64,000 nt of DNA from Malania oleifera (taxonomy: Eukaryota; Streptophyta; Magnoliopsida; Santalales; Ximeniaceae): assembly GCF_029873635.1 (NCBI RefSeq), contig NC_080423.1, positions 89,263,191 through 89,327,190 of the forward strand. Direction: 5' to 3'. The notes under the pieces were generated by a model. It saw only the letters and a list, made by a program, of their open reading frames with translations, was not told the origin of the DNA and did no database searches. The translations under genes were made by a program, and so were the position numbers. Positions 34,536 to 45,485 of the stretch are shown here, piece after piece. Positions within the stretch are counted from its first letter, which is position 1. Every line of letters starts with the position of its first letter.

Positions 34536-35342
34536 ATAGTGAATTTTCCCGATTTTGCCGGATTTTGATCCAAAATTCTCCCTAAGGTCCAGATTTGATA
34601 TATTGCAACATAAATATGATTCTTAGGGATTCTTGATGAAGAGATTTTGCACAAATGAGGTGCATACCAAGAATTGACTTGTTGACCTATTTTGGCATCG
34701 AACACTAAGGAGTATGAGGCTTTTCTTAAGCTATGCTCTTTGGTGACTGGAGAGTATCCTTCAGAGATGATGACGAGGAAGGATACAAACTGAGGAATGG
34801 GTGAAACCTTACCGAATATGATCATGGTTTGCTAAGGATTTCCTATAGATGAGATAAACCAAGATTAGAGGATTTTTGTATTTTTGGTTCAAAAAGGGAG
34901 TACTTTGATTTTATCAATGAAATGTGAATCCCTAAGTGGTTACCTCTAATCTTGATTGAAAGTGATGGCTTTTAATAAGCACGCAATAAATATGAAATTT
35001 TAATGAGCAGTGCTTATACCTAGAGTGATGACTAGGTCTTGACTAATGAGATTTAGGGTAAAAAGATATAATGTAAGACTAGATCCCTAAAGCTCAATTA
35101 TGTGCAATGAACAAAAGTATGCTTAAAACTTATGATTTTCATGATAGTATGGGTTAAGCATTTTGAATTAAATATCAAGCATACATGCCATGTCCATATG
35201 GAAGTGGATAAGGATTTTTAGTATAACAAAATAGGTGAGTGTGTACACTAAGATTATCATTACAAACAACAACCACTTCCCAAACCTACCGTCATCACAA
35301 CCTCCTAAACCTAAGCCAAGGAGCTAAGGAAGCATTAACTAA
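34536..35342 (-). other. Unassigned internal sequence of the SIRE-like element
   Basis: It lies between the gag stop and the PF20167-like ORF, where copia pol would be expected. An open frame of 141 codons runs 34825-34400 on the minus strand, but I recognise no domain in it and it crosses the motif cluster. No reverse transcriptase, integrase or protease signature is visible. Confidence 0.6.
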
Positions 35343-36055
35343 TTAAGTAGTATTGAGTTGAATCAAATTTTCCTTAGGACCTACAAGGTTTGCTTTCATA
35401 ACAGCCCGCATCATTTCTTTGTCCATACCTCTAGCATTTCTAAGTTGGATACGCCCTTTTGTTTTACAAGATAAGTAAAATTTATAAGCATGTGACGAAT
35501 TATGCTTACTTTTTTTACTCTGATTTGACGACGTATTACTGTAGGACTTATAATATGAACCCTTGTTGAAACAATTTTTCCTTTTAGGTACAAAGGGTTT
35601 GTTATGATTATTCTTATCATTTTTAGCTTTGAGTATAAGTCTAGAATAATCATCTATTTCTTCATCCAAGCATGCAATTTTCAATATCTTTTCAATCCTT
35701 TTCTTTTCAAGAATAGCATGAATATTTTCCAACCCCTTTAATTGTTTTGCTATTCTTTTGTTCTCACTCTTCAAAAGTATTTTATGCTTAGAAATTCTAA
35801 CTAGAAACTTGTGCATTTTCAATAAGGTCTTTTCTAGTTTTTCATGCGACAACATGCTTTTAATATTCAAATCAACACATGATTCATCAAAAGAATTAAC
35901 ACAATAGTTTTCATATAATTCATTGCATGCATGTTCAACAAGACTATCACAAATATTCTCAGAGGATTCAGCATATGATACATCACATGATTTTGCACGA
36001 GAATCATCATAGTAAATGTCACAAGAGCAAACAGATGATTCAGTATAGGACCCAT
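35343..36055 (-). pseudogene. SIRE-like gag, C-terminal part
   Basis: Gag of SIRE elements is long, with a coiled-coil and zinc knuckles. This part reads a Lys/Glu-rich helical region (LKSENKRIAKQLKGLENIHA, DEEIDDYSRLILKAKNDKNN), then a Ser/Lys-rich segment and a damaged zinc-knuckle region (FYLSCKTKGRIQLRNARG), and stops at 35343. The frame runs into the Tat 5' LTR at 36055 and resumes at 47814. Subtracting the insertion and one CCCAT copy (11,758 bp) keeps the frame, so the Tat element disrupted this gene. Confidence 0.82.
36051..36055 (+). repeat. Left target duplication of the Tat element (CCCAT)
   Basis: CCCAT at 36051-36055 and again at 47809-47813 exactly border the element. Confidence 0.92.
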
Positions 36056-36085
36056 TGTAGACAACCCATTTTTACCCAGGCCCAA

Positions 36086-36162
<77 letters not shown>

Positions 36163-36350
36163 TTATTATTTTGCTATTATTATTATTATTTTTATTATTA
36201 TTATTATTATTATTATTAGTTTTTTTATTATCTTTATTTTATTATTATTATTAATTTACTATAATTATTCTGGATTATTACTACTATTATTTTTATTTAT
36301 TTATTTTTTTTATTACCTTATTATTATTATAATTATTATTGTTATTATTA

Positions 36351-36382
<32 letters not shown>

Positions 36383-38693
36383 GCATTAGTATCTTATTTT
36401 GGCTATTATTATTTTTATTAGTAATGTTATCATTATTATTATTATTATTTATTACTTTTAATATTAGTATTATTACTTTATTTTTATTAATATTATTATT
36501 ATTATTATTTTACCAATAGTATCTTAATTTTTATTTTTGCTATAATTATTTATTATTATTTACTATTAGTAGTAGTATTATTATTCTTATTACCTTGTTG
36601 ATACTTATATTATTATGATAATTATTATTATTATTATTTCCATTTTCATTATTACCAAAAGAATAAAAGTATAAAAAAATAAAATAAAATAAAATCAAAT
36701 CAAAAAGGGAAGTTTGTTTTTAGGGTTTTCAAGAAATTCTTTTATAAAAGAGAGGCCAAGGGGCCAAGCAGTGGGGCGGAGGCAACCAAAGAAAAACAAA
36801 ACAAAAAAAAAAACCCTGCTGGTCTGCTCTCTCTCTCTCGCTCATTCTCTCTCCCTCAGTCTAAACCCAGCTTCTACCCTCACCATTCTCGTCTTCCCTC
36901 AACCTCACAGCTACCCTCTTCAAGAACTGCCGTAGCCATCTGTTTCCAGCAACTCTGCCACAGCCGTGAACACTGTTCACGGCTAGCCTGCTACACACTG
37001 GCAGCCCCCCGCTGCTTCTCTCACACTCGTGACCAGCCCCGGCCATCCACTCTCACCGCAGCCAGCCACCATCATCCACCCTCGTCTCACAACCTCCTGC
37101 AACCACCACAGACCAGCCCCAACGCCCTGCCGCCTGCTTCAGCCGCTGCAACTCCGTCCACACAGCAGCTGCCCACAGAGACTCCAGCAGGCCAACCCGA
37201 GGCCTCTCCACCTTGCTCCTGGTGAGATCCCGCAGAGCTCCCGCCCATCTCTTTCGGCCTCCAGGCGGTACAGCCCCAGCGACCCCCTGTGACCTTCCTG
37301 CTGCTGCTCTCAGCTACACACAGCACACGCTCACACAGCCAGTAAGCCTCCTTGCTCCCATACACACGCACACACATTCACGTGTCATTTTTATTTTTGT
37401 TTTTATTTTTATTTTTTGTTTCTTTTCTTTTTCTATTTCTTTGTTGATTTTTTTTATTTGTTCTAACATCTAATATCTGGTTTTTTCTTTTTTCCTTGTA
37501 TATGCAGGTATGTAGGTTTTTATTTTTATAGTTAGTTTAATATTTAGTATTCATGGTAAATTTTGGTTGTATTATTTATATAAGTTAATTGTCTTTATTG
37601 CGGAATTTTTATAGTTGGAATTTGTCTAGATATTTAAAGTTTATTTTCATTTTATTCGTTGGATTGTTAATATTATTATTGCATGTTTAATATGTAACTA
37701 GAATAGTTATTGTAATTATTTACTTAATCCATATGTTTAGGGTTTTCATTGTTGATGTATGTTCAATTTTAATTACTTATGGTTTTCTTTATTGTATGTG
37801 TTATCTATACTCATATTAATATTTTATGATATTTAGTATTCGTATTTTAATACTTTATCATGTTTACATATAAAGGTATCAATCATTATGGTAAGTTTAG
37901 TGTTTTGGTATATATTTTGCTATTATATTTAGTATGATATTGTATATAATATTATGGTATAATTATTATTTAGTTTCACTTATTAAGGCATTTTTTTATA
38001 GATGGTATTACCTTGTATAGTATCTTGAGTGTTTTAATATATACATACATATGGTATTTTATTGCCTATTTTGAAAGTTGTAATATTTTAACAGATATGC
38101 TTATTATCATTACTATTTTTATATGCATTGTGATAATTTAATATTTTAACTTATTATCTTATTAATATATAGTAAAACCTCCCATACTAGTATTTTCCTA
38201 TAAAAATTTTATATACAATTTTAAAATTTGGGAACGTATTTTCTTAGATATTTTATTGATTTTTAATCCCTATGATTTTATTACGGGGGGTATTAGCCTT
38301 CGGATTTCACGTACCTTTAAGCTGTGAGGGAATATATATGTATATATTATATTTATTTAGTTATTTATTTATTTTTCATATGTATTTATAAATTCATAAA
38401 AAGGAGTAATTTAAAGACTTATTAGATTAACTTAGGGATAATTTCAACTTAATTAGATACCGTTCGTAAGAACGGGCGCATAGGGGGTGCTCGTACCTTC
38501 CCCTCGCATAACCGAACTCCCGACCCCAACTCTGGTAATGTAGACCGATTTTACCCCTAACAGGGTAGTAATCATGTGTTCTAACCGCACTAAAGGTTAG
38601 TGGCGACTCCGACATTCCCTATTTTTCCTTGAAAACTAAAATTGATTTTTATTTCGCCGCCCGGGGCACACGCGCTCCCGGAACGTTGCGACA
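36056..38693 (+). mobile_element. 5' LTR of the Tat element
   Basis: Starts TGTAGACAACCCATTTTTACCC. 36085-36640 is an (ATT)n-rich U3 with imperfect trinucleotide runs. TTTATAAAAG at 36741-36750 is the likely TATA box, followed by a CT-rich then C-rich leader (36830-37370), which yields only Pro/Ser-rich spurious frames. A perfect 10-bp-arm hairpin lies at 36962-36984. The 3' part is T/A-rich, then GTTAGTGGCGACTCC (38596-38610) and the end CGGAACGTTGCGACA. Confidence 0.9.
36741..36750 (+). promoter_or_regulatory. TATA box of the Tat 5' LTR
   Basis: TTCTTTTATAAAAGAGAGGCC, repeated unchanged in the 3' LTR (about 45848-45859). It lies about 690 bp into the LTR, just after the trinucleotide-rich U3. 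Confidence 0.65.
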
Positions 38694-38696
38694 GCT

Positions 38697-38715
38697 TGGC
38701 GACTCCGCTGGGGAC
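38697..38715 (+). promoter_or_regulatory. Primer-binding site of the Tat element
   Basis: TGGCGACTCCGCTGGGGAC begins three bases after the LTR end (GACA-GCT). It fits the tRNA-Arg-type site reported for Ogre/Tat elements. The first ten bases also occur inside the LTR at 38601-38610. Confidence 0.85.
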
Positions 38716-38719
38716 GATA

Positions 38720-39700
38720 GAGAGTCGAGCCAGTAATTAATTAGAAATTATCCCAAATTCAAATTTAATAAATCTTTTAATTACTCCTTATTTTGTGAAT
38801 ATTGTACTTTGTAAATAACTTTGATTAATTGTAAATATTTTACTTCCATAATTTGTAAAAAACCTTAATTAATTAAAAATATTTTGTTTCCTAATTTTTT
38901 GAATATTAATTGTAGATATTTTGTTTCCAAATATTCTGAATAAGCATATTTATTGTAGATATTTTGAATAAGCATATTAATTATAGATATTTTGTATACT
39001 AATCGTAAATATTTTGTTTCCATATTTTTTTTAAGTAAGCATATTAATTAAAAATATTTTGTTTCCTAATTTTTTGAATATTGATTGTAGATATTTTGTT
39101 TCCAAATATTCTGAATAAGCATATTTATTGTAGATATTTTGAATAAGCATATTAATTATAGATATTTTGTATACTAATCGTAAATATTTTGTTTCCATAT
39201 TTTTTTTTAAGTAAGCATATTAATTAAAAATATTTTGTTTCCTAATTTTTTGAATATTAATTGTAGATATTTTGTTTCCAAATATTCTGAATAAGCATAT
39301 TTATTGTAGATATTTTGAATAAGCATATTAATTATAGATATTTTGTATACTAATCGTAAATATTTTGTTTCCATATTTTTTTTAAGTAAGCATATTAATT
39401 AAAAATATTTTGTTTCCAAATTTTTTGAATAAACATATTAATTGCATATATTGTGTTTCCCTATCTTTTGAATACATATATTAATTGTAGATATCTTGTT
39501 TTCATATTTTTAATAACATGTGAATAAATGTGGGGATAGTGGGATTAGGTTAAATTTAATAAACATATTAATTGCATATATTGTGTTTTCCTATCTTTTG
39601 AATAAATATATTAATTGTAGATATCTTGTTTCCATATTTTTAATAGCATGTGAATAAATGTGGGGATAATGGGATTAGGTTAAATTTAAATTCACACACT
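38720..39700 (+). repeat. Tandem repeats in the Tat leader: about 175-bp and 130-bp units
   Basis: A 175-176-bp unit starting CTAATTTTTTGAATATT recurs at 38891, 39066 and 39242, with a partial copy at about 39418. It is built from smaller GTAGATATTTTG/GAATAAGCATATTAATT pieces. A second unit of 130 bp (AATAAACATATTAATTGCAT ... GGGATTAGGTTAAATTT) occurs twice, at 39428 and 39558. Copies are nearly identical, pointing to recent amplification. Confidence 0.9.
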
Positions 39701-40270
39701 TTCATGCTCTATACCCGAGTTTTACCTGCTAAGATTAGATAGGGGTGTAATAGCGTTTGTCCCTTCGTAGCTTAAGCTTGATGGGACCCGCGAACCACCC
39801 CGCTCAGTGCGAGTTTTGTCCGGAACCCTATGGGGGAGGATGAAATTTCAAACTGGGGACCTTTTTATCAATAGGGATTAGAGCCTGCCCACACGTACTT
39901 ATCCATAGTTTTCCCTTAACTAGGATAGAGCCATGAAAAACCTTGTATATACATGCCTACCCTGGGTCGGGACAGGATCCACATCCTTCTCCATGTATAG
40001 TATGTTATATATATGTTGTGAGATACTTTGTATTATATCATACATTTTGCATCCATTTTAAACTTACATACTACTTAGCCAGTATTCTAAAAAAACCCAA
40101 TAATGAGACCATGGCCCATCCTTTAAAAAAATGAAGCACTTGGCCCGAGCATTTTAAAATATGGGTCGGCCCAACCCTTTTCAAAAAACTTGGGCCCAAT
40201 TCTTTAAAAACAAACCAAGGCCCAACCTTTTCCTAAGTAAAAACTCGGCCCAGGTCTGATTACTATCTTA
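39701..40270 (+). other. Tat leader continued, with a GGCCCA-rich repeat
   Basis: 39700-39960 is typical Tat leader text (GGGACCCGCGAACCACCCCG, ACTGGGGACC). At 40107-40255 the phrase GGCCCA followed by a T/A run recurs about six times at 20-40 bp spacing. No ORF. Confidence 0.6.
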
Positions 40271-41122
40271 TGGTACATTCAGCAGGATCGAGCTCGAATC
40301 TATACTTGGAAAGATCTGGCAAATTCCTTCATAGCTCAATACCGCCACGTGATAGAAATGGCACCTGATCGCATGACCCTACAAAGCATGCAAATGAAAC
40401 CTAATGAAACATTCAGAGAATATGCATATAGATGGAGGGACATGTCTATCCAAGTGAGCCCTCCGGTGGAAGATAGGGAGGCTATCACCCTATTCGTGAA
40501 TACATTGAAAGATCCCTACTTTGCACATCTCCTAGGAGCAACCCCCCATGACTTTATGGATATTGTTTCTATTGGAGAAAGAATTGAAACTGCCATCAAA
40601 GCGGGAAGAACCAAAAGTGGTGACGCAGAAACTGATCCGAGTAAAAGGAAGAAAGACGAGGAAGCACGGATGATTCAGGGGCATCCTTACCAAGAGGGTG
40701 AGACCTAGTGGACAAATAAGAATTTTTCTTACAAGCCCATAGTCCATCAAATAGTGCATTCAGGTGCACAACCCCAAGCAGTTTCCTTCGGACCTAAGCC
40801 TATTTCAAGGCAGCTGAATGTTCAGGACACGGGAAGGAGCCGCCTAATGGAAAGAAAGAGAAAAGAAGTTCAACCTATTCCGATGACTTATGCAGAATTG
40901 TTCCCGCAATTGGTGGCAATTCAAATGGTTGCACCAATACCAGGATTGTTGCCACAATCCCCTTTCTTGAGGTGGTACGATCCAAATGCTCAATGCGAGT
41001 ATCATTCTGGGGCAATAGGTCATTCAATTGAAAAATGTTGGCATTTTAAGCATAAAGTACAAACCTTAAGAGATTTGGGTCTATTGGCGATTGAAACGGA
41101 GGAGCCCGTTGTGCAACGTTAA
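40271..41122 (+). pseudogene. Tat-type gag, 5'-truncated and with an internal stop
   Basis: One frame runs 40271-41122. It reads TWKDLANSFIAQYRHVIEMA, then REYAYRWRDMSIQVSPPVED and LLGATPHDFMDIVSIGERIE, a retrotransposon gag domain, then a TAG at 40706-40708, and then the C-terminal part with CEYHSGAIGHSIEKCWHFKH, the Tat-type zinc-binding end. The N-terminal portion upstream of 40271 is missing or unreadable. A TAA closes it at 41122. Gag would form the particle; this copy cannot give a full protein without read-through. Confidence 0.85.
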
Positions 41123-43130
41123 AAGAATATTTTGAAGTTCAAATCAGTCAAAGGAGTACAACAAGTTTTGGATCAGAGATATTCTACATATAGTCTGAAT
41201 GAATGGGTTTACTCTTTGACCATGGAAATGGAGAAATTCAAGTGGCAAACTTTTGATCGTCCGCCCCCTTTAAGGATGCTTTTGTTTTCTTCTTTCTTTT
41301 GTTGCAATTTGTTAACGCTTGTGTCTCAAAAATTTCCTTTTCTATTAATGAAATGAAATTATGCATTTTCGTATATCACTTGCGTCAGGAAGTTCAATTG
41401 CCAAAATTTTGTCCACTCGTGTTTCATCCTAAGATAAGGAAAACAAAACTGCCAGTATTCATGAGCCATGAGCGGACGATAGTTATGAAAATTCAAATGG
41501 AAGTAAAGGAAGATGAAATAATGTTCGCCACTCTATGAATTCAAATATTGCGAAGAAGTTTTCAAAGCCTCAGTAAAATAGTTGTTGGTTCCATGAATCT
41601 CATGTCGATCCATCACTCATGTTTTGATCAAATGATGGATAGCCCTCTTTGGCCGACCAGTTATCCCCAAAAAGAACCCAAACAATGATTTACCATTTGT
41701 TAACCAAGTTGAGCCTGAATGTTAAACCAAGTTTTTCTTAAAGTCAGATTACCAAAAATCTAACTTGGGCATGGGTACCTTAGCGTTTGGCAAATCATTT
41801 GAGACAATAGTCATTACCAAAAGGATGGCAGGCCATTATTCTGCTACCCAAAAGAAAGTCAAAGAAGAAATCCCTTGATAACCCTTTTGAGCCTAAAAAA
41901 TTCATTCCTTGATTAACCTGTCAAAGGATCACACCCCATACTAGGGCAGTTTGAAAAAAAAAAAAAATCAGTTCCAAATAGAATTCAGATGAAAATGAAG
42001 TTAAATTCCTTCATAAAAGGAAAAGCCAAAGTTGCGGTGAAAGAAGAAGAATAAGATGAACAAATGAAAGAAAAAAGAAAGAGGAAGAAGAAAGAAAATA
42101 TGGGACTTACTACATATGTGACCTTTGACCAAATTATCCTTGATAAAATCACTTTGAGCCTTGTTTAACTCTTTTCTTCTTTAACCCATACCCTTAGCCT
42201 ACATTACAGTCCAAATGAAAGACCTGACCAGATTGGTATACATTGTTGTATCAAATGATTTGTCAGATGCAATATTGTGTCTGAACTACGTAATGACCTG
42301 ATCTTGAAAAGATACGTAGGCGGCTTATTTAAATGACAAGTTCGGTCAACATCTTGTAAAGCGCCTCAACTCGAACTGGGGGCATAAAACATTATTTTGG
42401 GTGGTATATTTGAGCCTTAGTTTCCCTTTTATTCTGAAAGCCTACATCCCTAAGCCTACGTTTCGTCCCGAGTCTTAAAGACCATCTTGAGATCAAAGCA
42501 TGGGTTGATGGAACTGGGGCAGTTGAAGAGAAAGACATTCATCTAGGCTGGGAAATCAACGTTATACGACTCTTGAATACTGGTATAAATTTTCCCCTAT
42601 GATAGCATTGAAACATGGTAAAACATTTATTTTGTGCGGATGGCCTTTTGATTTAGCAAGTTGATGTCATAGTTGCATAATCATTACTCGTTCCTTAAAA
42701 AAAAAAAAAGAACCCTTCTTACTCTTTAGAGCGTTAAAAGAGAATGGATAGTCAAAGAGTTTCAAAATCACCAAATACTTTCTATGAAAAAGATACCGGT
42801 GGAGAAAGAGCAGCCTAACTGGGGAAAATGTTATGTCAGAATCTTCTTATTCAAAAGAATCCAACAATAGAGTTAAGATCGGTGGTAGATGAATTTAATT
42901 GGGGCAAATTTAGAGTTGAGTCTTAGTAGGTCCCATTCAAGTGCCTTCTTATCAGATTGGAATATGAAATCAGTGTCAAGATCAGCTATAGGTCCATTCA
43001 ACTGGGGCAGATTTTGTGATTTTCATTTGAGCTGAGTCAATCACTTTCATGACTAGATGAATAAAGAAGATTAAGCCAAGATCAGTTACAGATCCATTCA
43101 AATATGGCGAGTTTCATATAGAGACCAAAG
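41123..43130 (+). other. Tat internal non-coding region
   Basis: Two kilobases without a recognised protein; short open frames at 41132-41538 show no family motif. The phrase ACTGGGG(CAG) recurs: about 42376, 42508, 42818 and 43001, and again downstream at about 43910. This is the position where pol should be. Confidence 0.65.
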
Positions 43131-43159
43131 ATGAGGTTATTGATCACAAGTGCATTGGG

Positions 43160-43705
43160 AGAAAAGATTAATGCATTGTCATGCATTACCCCAAATTTCA
43201 CGCATTGTCATACATTTCATGCATTACCTAAATTTCATATATTGCTATTTATTCCATGCATTACCATACATCTCATGCATTGCCATGTATTTCATGCATC
43301 ACCTAAATTTCATGCATTACCATGCATTCCATACATTACCATACATCTCATGCACTGCCATGCATTTCATGCATTATCTACATTTCATGCATTGTCATCC
43401 ATTGCATGCAGTACCTACATTTCATGTATTACCATACATTTTATGCATTGCCCTGTATTGCATGCATTACCTACATTTCATGTATTACCATACATCTTAT
43501 GCATTGCCCTGCATTTCACGCATTACTATACATCTTATGCATCGCCATGCATTTCATGCATTACCCTATATTTCACACATTACCACACATCTCATGCGTT
43601 GCCATGCTTTTCATATATTACCATACACCTCATGCATTGTCATGCATTTCACGCATTACTATACATCTCATGCATCGCCATTGTGCGTTTCATACATTAC
43701 ACAAA
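43160..43705 (+). repeat. Minisatellite array, unit about 22-23 bp, ATGCAT-rich
   Basis: Diverged head-to-tail copies of CATTTCATGCATTACCATA-like text, roughly two dozen. Because the unit lacks stops in all forward frames, three overlapping frames stay open across the array (within 43131-43787); these are repeat artefacts rich in His, Met and Cys. Confidence 0.92.
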
Positions 43706-44329
43706 AAATAAAAAAATGCATACATATAATCACAAGTTAGTAACATGCATATTAATAACAACATATCACTACATTCTAGCATCTTAGGTAGCTACATGCA
43801 TACATATAGCAATAGAGCACCATTCATTCATACTTGCCTGGTTGAATAAACTTCTGAATAATTCTTTTGCATCATTGACTGAGCCATTCTTGTCTAGACA
43901 TATTTTGAAACTGGGGCAGTTAGCCCCCATGCACAGATTGACATACTTGAAATTGTGGCAGTTGACCCCAGGAAGCAATTGATGCATTGGTTGTTGAGTC
44001 TCAAAGAGGGTAATCTAAAGACATTCAAAGAAATTCGGGATTTTGTTCCTGATCGATAATCCCTAATGGAATAATTATGAACCTTATACTTGAGGGCACT
44101 TTCCAAAAGATCTCAAGATTTTGTACCCGATTCATCATCCCCCACACATAGTTACCATCTCCCTAGTCCAAATTGAATCATATACCTTGAAATTAAGGCA
44201 TCGACCCTCATATCCAAAAATGGTGTTGTTCACTATGAAACTGAGGTGTTGGATCACCTCAAAGCTTTCTTGATTATCTTATTCATACGAGTAGTTTCAT
44301 CCAAATTGTTTTGAACATCTTACTCACTC
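43706..44329 (+). other. Spacer between the two Tat minisatellites
   Basis: No ORF recognised. Contains two diverged copies of TTGAAACTGGGGCAGTTAGCC-like text at about 43905 and 43948. Confidence 0.55.
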
Positions 44330-45030
44330 TTATCGACCCATCGCGGTCCCACTCTTATTGACCCATCGTGGTCCCACTCTTATTGACCCATCACGGTCCC
44401 ACTCTTTTTTACCCTTCGCGGTCCCACTCTTATTGACTCATCGTAGTCCCACTTTATTGACCCATTTGCAGTCCCACTTTTATTGACCCATCGCGGTCCC
44501 ACCTTATTGACCTTTCACGGTCCCACTTTTATTAACCCTTCGCGGTTCCACCTTATTGACCCATCGCGGTCTCATTCTTATTGACCTTTTGCGGTCCCAC
44601 CTTATTAACCCTTTCGCGGTTTCACTTTTATTGACCCTTTGTGGTCCCACCTTATTGACCCATTGCGGTCCCACCTTATTGACTCTTCGCGGTCCCACCT
44701 TTTTGACCTATCACGGTCCCATTCTTATTGACCCATCGCGGTCCACTTTTATTGACCCATCGCGGTCCACTTTTATTGACCTATCGCGGTCCACTTTTAT
44801 TGACCCTTCGTGGTCCCACCTTATTGACCCATCGCAGTCCCACCTTATTGACCTATCGCAGTCCCACCTTATTGACCTATCACGGTCTCATTCTTATTGA
44901 CCCATCGCGGTCCACTTTTATTGACCTATCGCGGTCCACTCTTATTGGCCCTTCACAGTCTCACTCTTATTGACCCATCACGGTCCACTCTTATTAACCC
45001 TTTTGCGGTCTCACTCATGTTGATCCTTCA
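44330..45030 (+). repeat. Minisatellite array, unit about 23-26 bp (TTATTGACCCATCGCGGTCC)
   Basis: About 29 head-to-tail copies of TATTGACCCATCGCGGTCCCAC with small changes. Variants alternate between CCCAC and CCAC endings in blocks, suggesting local amplification. Long frames on both strands here are artefacts of the repeat. Confidence 0.93.
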
Positions 45031-45173
45031 CTGGTCAGTTTTGAGAAGCCACACTTTGGTCACTTTTGATGCATTGGGCCCGGTCCAAAATCAGCGTCTT
45101 TTATCTTTGCAGGTTTGTTGCTACAAATAACGTAGGAGAGTTCCTACTTTTACTTTGAAGCAACGAAGCCTAC

Positions 45174-45186
45174 AAAGAGGGGCAGC
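45174..45186 (+). promoter_or_regulatory. Polypurine tract of the Tat element
   Basis: AAAGAGGGGCAGC sits immediately before the TGTAGACACCCC start of the 3' LTR. Confidence 0.88.
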
Positions 45187-45428
45187 TGTAGACACCCCAT
45201 TTTTACCCAGGCCCAATATTATTATTATTTTTAATGTGATTATTATTTTGCTATCATTATTATTATTTTTATTACTATTATTATTATTATTATTAGTTTT
45301 TTTATTATCTTTATTTTATTATTATTATTATTATTATTACTATAATTAATTTACTATAATTATTCTGGATTATTATTACTATTATTTTTATTTATTTATT
45401 TATTTTATTACCTTATTATTATTATTAC

Positions 45429-45485
<57 letters not shown>

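Noticed and set aside
34400..34825. 141-codon minus-strand ORF as a new gene
   Set aside because: It runs through the GTCGAC motif cluster, shows no domain, and is no longer than expected by chance in this region.
36085..36640. Long (ATT)n stretch as an independent satellite
   Set aside because: It recurs at the same place in the other LTR (about 45220-45640), so it is part of the Tat LTR U3.
37029..37473. Pro/Ser-rich ORFs conserved twice (also 46138-46582), possibly a gene pair
   Set aside because: They lie in the C-rich leader of the two Tat LTRs; duplication is due to the LTR pair, and both strands and several frames are open by base composition.
43131..43787. Three long overlapping frames (218, 196 and 129 codons) that could look like a Cys/His-rich gene
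   Set aside because: They are translations of a 22-23-bp minisatellite without stops, with no start context, codon bias or domain.
44330..45030. Regular 25-bp repeats that could be taken for a CRISPR array
   Set aside because: Units are directly adjacent with no unique spacers, diverged, and inside a plant retrotransposon.
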